A DNA stretch of 15,698 bases. Origin: JAISJU01 sp031555675. Its GTDB lineage: Bacteria; Bacteroidota; Bacteroidia; Bacteroidales; Paludibacteraceae. Below, piece after piece: positions 6,797 through 15,300 of the stretch. Position 1 is the first letter of the stretch. Every line of letters begins with the position of its first letter. The stretch spans positions 1-15,698 of the forward strand of contig JAVBUB010000087.1 of NCBI GenBank assembly GCA_031555675.1, written 5' to 3'. Below the pieces are notes generated by a model. It did not search any database, was not told the origin of the DNA, and saw nothing but the letters and a program-made list of their open reading frames with translations. A program made the translations under genes and the position numbers.

Positions 6797-8775
6797 CATC
6801 TTCATTATACACACTAAATAAAATCGTAGCAGAAGGTTTGCAATTTAATATTCCACTCTACCAGCGCCTATATGTTTGGATAGATAGCCAAGTAGAAACT
6901 TTCTTTAATGACCTCCATACGGCTAGCATTGTGGGAAAGGATATGTATTATATTGGCAGTATAATTTTAGTAAAAAACAAATCTAATAATGAATTATATG
7001 ATCTGGTTGATGGCCAACAAAGATTTACTACCCTTTGGTTAATGGCCTATGAACTGGGTAATTTACTTAAAGATTTTAGGAATAAAGGTAAATCTCTAAG
7101 AATACAGTTTGCTATTAGGCCAAAGGTTGAAAAGTATTTTTCTGAATTATCAACCAATCAAGACTTGCCTACTGAACAGAGCAGAGGGTTCGAAGATTTA
7201 GTAAGAATTGATTTAGCTAGAAGAAGATTAAAAGAACTGATTCAATCGAAAATAAAGACTGAAGACGAGAAAAAATATTTTGCCGAGTATATCGCAGAAA
7301 GACTTAAGTTTGTTATTACTATTGTCCCGCAACTAACTGATTTAAATAAACTTTTTGAAACATTAAATAATAGAGGAGAGCAACTATCTCAAGATGAAAT
7401 TCTAAAAGCGAGAGTTTTGGCTGGCATACAACAACGTTTAAGGTGGAAATATTCGGGAATTTGGAACGCTTGTAATGACACAAAAAACTATTTTGAGCGT
7501 GCCTTAAGTTATGAAATCGGTTCTTCAAGGAATGTTGTTGATTGTTATAATCAATGGACAGATATTTTTGACGCAAAAAAAATCAGGTCATTATTTGATA
7601 AAAACAACAATTTTCAAACTAAATTCCTGAGTTTAGGAGAAATATTAGCAAAACGAAAAATTGAAGATATTATAACAGAAGATAAGGAAAATGAAGAATT
7701 TTTCAATTTACACCCCAATGCTGCTGATGATGAACTTCAAAAGGTTCGCAGTATTTTGACTTTTCCTCAACTCTTATTGCATGCTTTAAGAATTTTCAGA
7801 TATAAAAGAGGATTAGAAGATATCCAAAGAATTAATGAAAAAGAGTTGTTGAAAATTTTTGATGAATATTTTCTTCCAAAAAAAACTCTAGTAAAACAGG
7901 ATGAATTAAGTAAATTTGAAAAAGATTGCAAGGAGTTTATTGAATTGCTTTTTGATATTAGGGAAATTTTTGACAAATACATAATCAAATGGGTAGAGAT
8001 TGATCAGAACAATGAAGAGTTAATGATTAAAAAAGTTAGAATGCAAAATCAAAAAAAAGGGGGTCGGTCTTACTATTTAAGGAGGGAAATTACAGAGCAA
8101 TTTAATGGTCTTACTCACTTACAAGGTTTACTCTACCATTCACAACAAAACACAACTCAATACTGGCTAACACCATATTTGCATAAACTTTTAAAACACC
8201 CCAGTATGGAAGAAGCCTATGATTGGTTAAAGAAACTAGATAATGTTTTGTTTTGCACTAATCGTGATGAAGAATTACTGACCTACAGAACTTGGGAGAG
8301 CATGGAAGATTTTCCCAAACACTCAATTAACTATTCGGTTCTTAATAATGAATCAGGGACGGGCTTTCCGCATTATTGGTTCTACAAAATTGATTTTATT
8401 CTATGGCATGAAAGAGATGTATTGGATAAGCCACAATGGAATGGTTATAAAGTGACAGCAAAAAATTCGATAGAACATATTGGACCCCAAAACCCAAGAG
8501 ACAAAAGAGATAAAGTCTGTATGGATTATCTCAATAAAATGGGAAATTTGGTGCTTGTAACTCGTAGTATAAATTCTGAATATGGCGATCAACCTTACAA
8601 AGTAAAACGGGCTAAGTTTATTGATAAGAAAAATAAAGGATCGTATGATTCATTGAAATCAGACTTAATTTTTAACAATGAAGCTTGGAATGATGACTTG
8701 GCAGAGAGTCATCAGAAAGAAATTACAGAGATAATTGAGGAGTACTTTAACAAGACAAAAATTGAGAATCTGTAA
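6784..8775 (+). CDS. DUF262-DUF1524 (HNH nuclease) protein, GmrSD-like defence effector
   Basis: A 663-residue protein with the two-domain layout of GmrSD-type modification-dependent restriction enzymes. The N-terminal DUF262 domain has IPLYQRLYVW at 23-32, VDGQQRFTT at 75-83 (nucleotide-handling motif) and FETLNNRGEQLS at 191-202. A long, probably helical middle follows. The C-terminal DUF1524 domain has SIEHIGPQ at 562-569 (His565 as likely HNH catalytic residue), GNLVLV at 587-592 and N597-S598, so the nuclease motif looks intact. In the family such proteins cut modified or phage DNA, with DUF262 as NTP-dependent sensor. Here a second DUF262 protein is encoded just upstream, overlapping by 13 bases, so the module may need both. 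Base and codon use match the upstream partner and differ from flanking genes. The target and any phage resistance are inferred. Confidence 0.9.
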   Translation: MDKVTSSLYTLNKIVAEGLQFNIPLYQRLYVWIDSQVETFFNDLHTASIVGKDMYYIGSIILVKNKSNNELYDLVDGQQRFTTLWLMAYELGNLLKDFRNKGKSLRIQFAIRPKVEKYFSELSTNQDLPTEQSRGFEDLVRIDLARRRLKELIQSKIKTEDEKKYFAEYIAERLKFVITIVPQLTDLNKLFETLNNRGEQLSQDEILKARVLAGIQQRLRWKYSGIWNACNDTKNYFERALSYEIGSSRNVVDCYNQWTDIFDAKKIRSLFDKNNNFQTKFLSLGEILAKRKIEDIITEDKENEEFFNLHPNAADDELQKVRSILTFPQLLLHALRIFRYKRGLEDIQRINEKELLKIFDEYFLPKKTLVKQDELSKFEKDCKEFIELLFDIREIFDKYIIKWVEIDQNNEELMIKKVRMQNQKKGGRSYYLRREITEQFNGLTHLQGLLYHSQQNTTQYWLTPYLHKLLKHPSMEEAYDWLKKLDNVLFCTNRDEELLTYRTWESMEDFPKHSINYSVLNNESGTGFPHYWFYKIDFILWHERDVLDKPQWNGYKVTAKNSIEHIGPQNPRDKRDKVCMDYLNKMGNLVLVTRSINSEYGDQPYKVKRAKFIDKKNKGSYDSLKSDLIFNNEAWNDDLAESHQKEITEIIEEYFNKTKIENL

Positions 8776-8838
8776 TTCATTTTATGGCCTCAACTTTTTT
8801 ATTTTTTGCGATAACCCATGATCCCAAAAAGTGAATTA

Positions 8839-8870
8839 AAAAATCCTGAAAGTATACTTTCAGGATTTTT
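8839..8870. terminator. 32-bp perfect palindrome, probable bidirectional terminator
   Basis: The stretch 8839-8870 is a perfect palindrome centred on GTATAC, with arms AAATCCTGAAAG and CTTTCAGGATTT and T or A tracts at the two ends. It lies 63 bases after the DUF1524 gene and 19 bases beyond the 3' end of the convergent tRNA-Asp gene, so it can end transcription from both sides. Confidence 0.85.
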
Positions 8871-8889
8871 AATGATGTGTTCTAGCTTG

Positions 8890-8963
8890 CGGTATGGACG
8901 GGACTCGAACCCGCGACCCCCTGCGTGACAGGCAGGTATTCTAACCAGCTGAACTACCACACC
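8890..8963 (-). tRNA. tRNA-Asp (anticodon GUC)
   Basis: Read on the minus strand from 8963 to 8890. The acceptor arms GGTGTGG and CCATACC pair (one G-U), and the discriminator base is G, as expected for Asp. The anticodon stem CCTGC/GCAGG encloses loop CTGTCAC, giving anticodon GTC. The T arm is GCGGGTTCGAGTCCCGT. No 3' CCA is encoded. Its 3' end faces the DUF262 genes. Confidence 0.97.
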
Positions 8964-9033
8964 AAATTAAAGCGGTTGCTGCATTAGAACTTACATCAAT
9001 TATTATGTCACGCATTTTCTTTCAAATGCGATG

Positions 9034-9064
9034 CAAAGATACTGCTTATTTTTACATTTGCAAT
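9034..9064 (-). promoter_or_regulatory. Promoter of the tRNA-Asp gene
   Basis: On the minus strand, TATCTTTG (9041-9034) is a perfect TAnnTTTG -7 box, and ATTG (9064-9061) lies 19 bases upstream as the -33 box. Just downstream, CGCATTT and AAATGCG (9011-9030) form a 7-bp inverted repeat that could fold in the tRNA 5' leader. Confidence 0.65.
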
Positions 9065-9148
9065 ACAAATTTAATTATTTCTGATATTTTTTTTTCAACT
9101 CCAACAATCCTGTTTTTTCTTACCTTGATTATGAAATAATTAATCCCA

Positions 9149-9180
9149 TTTCCATATCACACGATCTTTTTGTATTTTTG
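9149..9180 (+). promoter_or_regulatory. Candidate recO promoter
   Basis: TATTTTTG at 9173-9180 matches TAnnTTTG, and TTTC at 9149-9152, 20 bases upstream, is a near-match to TTTG. The -7 box ends 22 bases before the recO ATG, so the leader would be only about 15 bases long. Confidence 0.55.
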
Positions 9181-9202
9181 TTTAGTTTTTTCCAAATAAG
9201 CC

Positions 9203-9928
9203 ATGCATACTACCACTCAAGCCATTATACTGCATACTGTTAAATACTCCGACAACAGTATCATCTTACATGCTTATACAGAGCTATTTGGACGGACATC
9301 ATATATGATAAACGGAATAAAAAGCAAAAAATGCGCCATAAAACCCGCACTCTTATTGCCTTTATCCATTGTAGAACTAGAAGTAGAACATCATCCTAAA
9401 AAAGAAATCCACCGAATTAAAGAAAGTAAAATTACTTATTCTTTTTGCAGCATTCCATTTAATCCCATTAAAAACAGTATTTCCTTTTTTGTTTCCGAAG
9501 TTCTTTTCCGTTGCCTGAAAGAAACAGAAAAAAACGACCCGTTATTTCATTTCCTATCACAATCAATACTCATATTAGACAATCAGGATAAAGGAATAGC
9601 CAATTTTCATCTTATTTTCCTGATCCGGTTATCCTCTTTTTTAGGATTCTATCCAAACATGGATAATCCGGCATCAAATACATATTTTGACTTACTAAAC
9701 GGATATTTTCTTTCCTGCAAACCATTACATAATCAGTTTTTACCAATTCCGGAAAGCGACATTCTGAAAGAATTATTACATAATAGCTTCGAAACCATGC
9801 ATACCCTATCCTATTCAAAAGAACAAAGAAATAATATACTAGGGCAACTTATCGGCTACTATCGCCTACACTTAACCGAATTCGGGCAAATCAAATCTTT
9901 AGACGTATTGCAAACGCTCTTTAGTTGA
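9203..9928 (+). CDS. recO: DNA repair protein RecO
   Basis: A 241-residue RecO, normal length. RecO binds single-stranded DNA and SSB in the cytoplasm, anneals complementary strands, and with RecR helps load RecA at gaps (RecFOR pathway). The N-terminal OB-fold covers about 1-80, starting with TQAIILHTVKYSDNSIILHAY followed by TELFGRTSYM. The helical C-terminal part includes GIANFHLIFLIRLSSFLGFYP, typical of Bacteroidota RecO. I see no zinc-binding cysteine cluster, which many family members also lack. The ATG at 9203 fits a promoter ending at 9180. It is the only gene here that ends in TGA, which shows that TGA works as stop in this genome. It stands between two tRNA genes and appears to be transcribed alone; I saw no obvious terminator before tRNA-Arg. 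Confidence 0.95.
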   Translation: MHTTTQAIILHTVKYSDNSIILHAYTELFGRTSYMINGIKSKKCAIKPALLLPLSIVELEVEHHPKKEIHRIKESKITYSFCSIPFNPIKNSISFFVSEVLFRCLKETEKNDPLFHFLSQSILILDNQDKGIANFHLIFLIRLSSFLGFYPNMDNPASNTYFDLLNGYFLSCKPLHNQFLPIPESDILKELLHNSFETMHTLSYSKEQRNNILGQLIGYYRLHLTEFGQIKSLDVLQTLFS

Positions 9929-9959
9929 ACGCTTCATCAAAACAAAAATCAACAAGCCT

Positions 9960-9985
9960 GTAGAAAACATTTGTAGAAAACATTT
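9960..9985. repeat. 13-bp perfect tandem duplication upstream of tRNA-Arg
   Basis: GTAGAAAACATTT occurs twice back to back, at 9960-9972 and 9973-9985. The junction TTT|G creates the TTTG -33 box of the tRNA-Arg promoter. Confidence 0.9.
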
Positions 9986-10001
9986 AAAAGTATTACTTTT
10001 G
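9970..10001 (+). promoter_or_regulatory. Promoter of the tRNA-Arg gene
   Basis: TTTG at 9970-9973 and TACTTTTG at 9994-10001 (TAnnTTTG) are separated by 20 bases, a full match to the Bacteroidota consensus. The -7 box ends 19 bases before the tRNA. Confidence 0.8.
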
Positions 10002-10020
10002 GGCTCTCTTTCCTATAAAA

Positions 10021-10092
10021 GCCTCTGTAGTTCAATGGATAGAACGAAAGTTTCCTAAACTTTAGATTCGGGTTCGATTCCCGGCGGAGGTA
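10021..10092 (+). tRNA. tRNA-Arg (anticodon CCU)
   Basis: Acceptor arms GCCTCTG and CGGAGGT pair with two G-U wobbles, and the discriminator is A. The anticodon stem AAAGT/ACTTT encloses loop TTCCTAA, giving anticodon CCT, which reads the AGG arginine codon. The T arm loop is TTCGATT. No 3' CCA is encoded. Confidence 0.96.
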
Positions 10093-10157
10093 CTACTTTC
10101 TCAATTACGTCATTTTCAGACTATTAAAACCTAAATACGTATTAAAACTGCCATTTA

Positions 10158-10189
10158 TTTTCTTTTCATGATAATATTTTGTATCTTTG
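10158..10189 (+). promoter_or_regulatory. Promoter of the GH87-like gene pair
   Basis: TATCTTTG at 10182-10189 is a perfect -7 box; TTTT at 10158-10161, 20 bases upstream, is a weak -33 box. Transcription would start after about 10195, so the coding start must lie downstream (ATG at 10209 or 10215). Confidence 0.65.
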
Positions 10190-10208
10190 TCTGTTAACTT
10201 TTAGAACT

Positions 10209-12293
10209 ATGATCATGAAAAAGACAATTATTTTCATTGCTTCTTTGCTTTTTACTTTTTTATTTAATGCATTTTCACAGAGCTCAAAGTTCTACGACAC
10301 CGACGATGTTAAACAAAGAGGTTATTATAACCGTGCTTATTTAAGATACGAAGCAGAACCTGATTCCTGCACAACCAATAGCGACGATAACTTCCTTTTA
10401 AAATCCTTCAATCAAGCCAATATTGAAAGTGAAGCCTCCAATCAGACAGCAATAAAATTAGCCGACATTGGCGACTATGTTGAATGGAGAACAGATGCTG
10501 ATGCCAATGGTGTTGTAATTCGTTTCTCTATCCCCGACAACACAGAAGGTACTGGCACTAAAGCAACCATAAGCCTTTATGCGGATGGTATTTTTCAACA
10601 AAAAATCAATCTTAATTCTTATTGGGGCTGGCAATATTTTACCGGAAGTGAAAATGTTGCTTACAATTACCCGAAAAATGGAGCCAACATCATTCGCATG
10701 CGTTTTGACGAAACCCACGTATTATTAAACAACACCATTCCGGCCGAAGCTATTTTAACATTAAAAATAGACAATGACGATGTATATACTGATCATATCA
10801 TTATAGACTTTGTGGAATTGGAAAATGTGGCACCAGCTTTTGTCCCCGATGATACTTATATTATTTTCGAAGGAGATAAAGATACTGAAGACGACGTGAT
10901 TTATGATAATGAAGGACGTATTATGGCCAGTACCTTAAACAACTTTATTGCAACCAATGGAGGGAACAAAATATTCATACCGGCCGGTATATATAATATT
11001 CCCGAACGATTATATATCAATTATACCAATACAACTTTGCAAGGTGCCGGAATGTGGTATACCGAACTTTATTTTTCTGCACCTTTAACCCAGGTGGGTT
11101 CAGATAGAATTTACTCTAAAAGAGGAATTGAAAGCACAAATAATAATAACATAAACATTGATGGTTTCTATCTCAATACTATAAACAACATAAGGTATTA
11201 TGAAAGAAATTCAGGCAAACAAGTCGGCAAAGGACTAAACGGATCTTTCGGCAGTAACTCTGTTATTACAAATTTATGGATAGAACACTTTGAATGTGGC
11301 GCATGGCTCGAAGGTACCCAAAACCTTCAAATTGCCCATTCCCGGTTCCGCAATAATTATGCAGATGGAATAAATCTTTGTGCCGGAGCATCAAATAACA
11401 GAGTACAATATTGTAATTTCCGCAATAACGGCGACGACGATATGGCATCATGGAGCAGAAGTAACCGTGAGTGTTTCAATAATCTGTATCAATACTGCAC
11501 ATCAGAAAACTGCTGGCGGGCTGCCGGTATAGGTTTTTTCGGCGGAAAACAAAATAAAGCCTATCAATGTGTAGTTAAAGATGCTGTAGAAACAGGTTTA
11601 CGTGTAGATGCAACTTTTGACGGCGCACCTTTTAGCAGTGAGGGATTTACCGAATTCTTTGAAATATCCGTTTATTGCGGGGGAACAAACAAAAATATTT
11701 GGAATGCAAAATATGGTGCCATTACAATTTCAATGGAAGGAGCCAAGTACAATTTAAAAAACATATCTTTCAAAAATATCGACCTGATTGAATCGAAGCA
11801 AAATGCCATATATCTTCACAATTTGGGGTCAACTTCATCGCGCACCATGTATGTTTGCATGGAAAACATCAATATAGACGGAACAAAAGCAACAGGCACC
11901 GGAGAAGGTAACGGAATTTTGGCTGCCTACGGAGTTAAAGGATATCTCATTTATAAAAATATTGAATTTAAAAATATAAACGGAAAAAATATTACAAATA
12001 ATGCCGGCAAGAACTTAACATTGGAATCTACCGATGAAGATCCCTGTGAAGAAATTATATTGGTGAAAGTCGATGACATTGAAATGGGATCTATAAAAAT
12101 CACTTCCGGGAATGGAACAATTAATATTTCCGGGCTAACCGCCGGAAATAATATAACAATTTTTGATATTACCGGCAATAAAACAAACCAAACAACCGTT
12201 AAGCAAGAACGTGAAGTTGTTTCCGGTTTTAATTCGGGTGTTTATATTGTTTCGATAGACGACTATAAACCGGTAAAAGTAATTGTACAATAA
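10209..12293 (+). CDS. Secreted GH87-like alpha-1,3-glucanase (mycodextranase type) with type IX sorting domain
   Basis: A 694-residue secreted protein; the product starts MIMKK or, from 10215, MKK. Residues 1-23 are a signal peptide, probably cut at AFS|Q. Residues about 40-207 are a CBM6/35-like beta-sandwich opening with RYEAE and closing with IIDFVELE. Residues about 225-600 are a parallel beta-helix with GAGMWYTEL, WIEHFECGAW, YADGINLC and FRNNGDDDM. D386, D409 and D410 are spaced 23 and 1, the spacing I recall for the catalytic aspartates of GH87 alpha-1,3-glucanases such as Agl-KA. The last 75 or so residues (ITIFDITGNK, FNSGVYIVSID, end VKVIVQ) form a type IX secretion sorting domain, so it should be exported and anchored or released outside. 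The likely role is endo-cleavage of alpha-1,3-linked glucan. A related gene follows after 39 bases. Family assignment is from motif memory. Confidence 0.85.
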   Translation: MIMKKTIIFIASLLFTFLFNAFSQSSKFYDTDDVKQRGYYNRAYLRYEAEPDSCTTNSDDNFLLKSFNQANIESEASNQTAIKLADIGDYVEWRTDADANGVVIRFSIPDNTEGTGTKATISLYADGIFQQKINLNSYWGWQYFTGSENVAYNYPKNGANIIRMRFDETHVLLNNTIPAEAILTLKIDNDDVYTDHIIIDFVELENVAPAFVPDDTYIIFEGDKDTEDDVIYDNEGRIMASTLNNFIATNGGNKIFIPAGIYNIPERLYINYTNTTLQGAGMWYTELYFSAPLTQVGSDRIYSKRGIESTNNNNINIDGFYLNTINNIRYYERNSGKQVGKGLNGSFGSNSVITNLWIEHFECGAWLEGTQNLQIAHSRFRNNYADGINLCAGASNNRVQYCNFRNNGDDDMASWSRSNRECFNNLYQYCTSENCWRAAGIGFFGGKQNKAYQCVVKDAVETGLRVDATFDGAPFSSEGFTEFFEISVYCGGTNKNIWNAKYGAITISMEGAKYNLKNISFKNIDLIESKQNAIYLHNLGSTSSRTMYVCMENINIDGTKATGTGEGNGILAAYGVKGYLIYKNIEFKNINGKNITNNAGKNLTLESTDEDPCEEIILVKVDDIEMGSIKITSGNGTINISGLTAGNNITIFDITGNKTNQTTVKQEREVVSGFNSGVYIVSIDDYKPVKVIVQ

Positions 12294-12332
12294 AACAAAT
12301 TAAATTAACCTTAAAATAATAAATTAAACGCT

Positions 12333-15300
12333 ATGAAAAAACTACACTTCAGCATTGTGCTTACAGCAATGCTATTTGCAGTTGTAAATCAATCATTTGC
12401 TCAACAGCGAGGGTATTACGACGCACCTTACACCCGCTATGAAGCAGAAAACGGAACAGGAACAGGAACATCTGTAAACAGTTATGCTCAAAACAACATT
12501 GCTTTTGAAGCTTCTGACCGCACTTGTGTGTACATGTCAAACGGCCAGTCCAGAGAATGGACAGCTTCGGCCACTTTCCGGGGAATTGTAGTGAGAGCTT
12601 CCGGAGCCAACAGTCAAACAGCTACTTCCGGACGGGATGTTTCTGCCGATTTATATATTGACGGGACAAAAGTAACTACACTTACTTTTTATGCTAACCG
12701 TGGATGGAAAAACCTCGAAGTCGATAACAACGAAAATTATGTGAATATATCAAATGGGAATCCACGCATGCGCTATGATGAGCAACGCTATCTGCATACT
12801 GCATCTGTTGCCGCCGGTAAAAAAATAAAAATAGAAAGTAAAGGCGATCTTTACCTCGACTTCATTGAAATAGAAGAAGTATTGGATGCTATTTCAAAGC
12901 CTGCCGGATATACCGAATACAACAGTTCCAAAGGTGATTTTCAGTCTTTCTTGAATAGTAATGGTGGAAATATTTATATAGCTCCCGGAACTTACAATAT
13001 TGGCGGTTATGTTGATATCGGAGCAGGCAGAATTATACAAGGTGCAGGAAAATGGTACACCACGCTTAATTTCACTAACGGCAGCTATAATAACGGCGGA
13101 TTATGGTCGTATAGAACAAATAATGAACTGAAAGATTTATCACTGACAAGAACAACAGGATATTCCAGAAGCAACTCTTATAAAGGAATAAATGGAGTTT
13201 GGAAATCAATTTCCGACGTATGGGTCGAACGCTTCGAATGCGGCGCCTGGTTTGGAAACTACAATGCCGGATATGGAGATAATAATGCCAATGGCATGAC
13301 TGTTACCAACTGTCGTTTTCGTAATAATTACGCCGATGGCGTTAACCTCTGCAAGGGCTCAATCAAATGTAAAGTCAGCCATTGCAGCTTCCGCAATAAT
13401 GGCGACGACGACATGGCTGTATGGCCGGCAGGCGATCAAGGGCGTGGTACATGCCATAGTAATACCTACGAGTACTGTACTGCAGAACATTGCTGGTTTG
13501 CATCCTCTTGCGCCCTTTATGGCGGTTATGGCAACAAATGGCAGTATATTAAAATAAAAGACAATTATGAAGTAGGTATCCGGACAAATGGCAAATTTGG
13601 AGGCTATTGTTTTGGAGATGAGGCACAAAATGAGTTTTCCAATATTGATGTTATTGGTTGTGGCTCTTGGAGAGATGCCTATGGTGGTGTAGTAGCTGCA
13701 GTAGATATTACCACTGCTGCAAACTGTAATAATGTTAAAAACATCAAGTTTTCTTGTATCAATATTAAAGACTCCAATGCTGATGCTATCTTTTTCAGGA
13801 ATCAGGATGGCTATCAAATCAGTAACGTTTCGATGAACGGCATTACCATTAACGGTACAAGCAAACGTGGTTATACGGAAAATAGCGGTTGGGGAAATGC
13901 TGCCGGTATTCGTTTTGTAGATAGTCCAACTATAAATAATGTTACCTTTTGCGGTACATTCTCTGGTGTTCAGGGCGAAAACGTGGTCGCTTACGGCAAA
14001 CCTAGTGGCTGGAGTGCCGCTACTACTGGATGCACTTCTTGCTCTTCCCTTATTATTTCGGGTGTAACAATGAGCAGTTGCCCTACAGGTAGCGTTACCT
14101 CAGGAAACACAGTAAACTTATCTGCAAGTGTACAAGGATCTGGCGGAACCATTCCGCAAACAGTGACATGGACAAGCAGTGATCCTGCTAAAGCTACAGT
14201 ATTAAATGGAGTAGTTTCTGCCTTATCTTCTGGTAGTGTAACCATTACAGCTACCTCTACCGAAGATAACACTAAAAAAGCAACTTGTACCTTTACCATC
14301 AATCCCGTGGCCGCTACCGGTGTAACCATTACAGACAACAAAACACCAATGACGGTAAACGAAACCTATACTTTTAAAGCGACAGTACAACCTACAGGCG
14401 CAACACAAACCGTAACTTGGAGCAGCAGCAATACCGCTGTAGCCGAAGTAAATGCAAGCACAGGCGTTGTTACCGCGAAAACTACAGGTACAACCGTTAT
14501 TACCGCTACTTCAACTCAGGATAATACCAAGAAGGCCACCATAACCATTACCGTGCAAACTGTTGCAGTAACAGGAGTTACACTCAGTCCAACAACGGCA
14601 ACTGTCGCTATTAATAATACCGTTACCCTTACACCAACCGTATTACCATCTAACGCTACAAATAAAAATGTATCATGGAGTTCAAATAATACCACGGTTG
14701 CAACTGTAACCAATGGTGTTGTTACCGGTAAAGCTGCAGGAACTGCAATTATTACCGTAACTACCTTAGATGGTATAACTACCTTAGATGGTAATAGAAC
14801 AGCAACAGCTAATATTACCGTAACCAGTTGTACAGCCACCGGACAAGCAGACCTTGTAGTAGAAGACTTTTCCTGGACGCCCGCTAATCCGAACCCAGGC
14901 GATCGAGTAATATTTACCGCCACTATTAAAAATGCAGGCGGAACAGCTATTCCTGCCGGAAGCAAACTTGGCGTTTTATTCCAGATAAATGGTGCGGAAA
15001 CATATGTAGCAAACAGTAATACTTACATTTGGAGTGACCAGAATAAAGGAACCACCGGTTTAGCTAACCCTATCCCTCCATGTGGTACTTTCCAGGTTAC
15101 TACTAATGGTGGCGACTCAGGAGTTGCTTATTGGACAGCCGGTACTATTGGCAACCATTCTGTAAAGGCCTGGGTTGATGACGGAGGTTTGATCTCTGAA
15201 TCCAACACCAATAATAATACACTAAGCAAAAACGTAACAGTAAGCAACAATATTGCCGTAACAGGCGTTACTATCAGTCCGAAAACCGCAACAAAAAATG

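Noticed and set aside
9011..9030. CGCATTT / AAATGCG hairpin as a terminator or riboswitch
   Set aside because: The stem is only 7 bp and has no T tract in the useful direction. It probably lies in the short tRNA-Asp leader and is mentioned there only.
10179..10208. Upstream start at 10179 for the first GH87-like protein
   Set aside because: It overlaps the -7 box TATCTTTG (10182-10189), so it would precede the transcript start, and it would put ten extra residues before a good signal peptide.
13359..13817. Long open frame on the minus strand (152 codons)
   Set aside because: It lies fully inside the plus-strand GH87-like gene, which has a clear domain match. The antisense translation shows no recognisable family.
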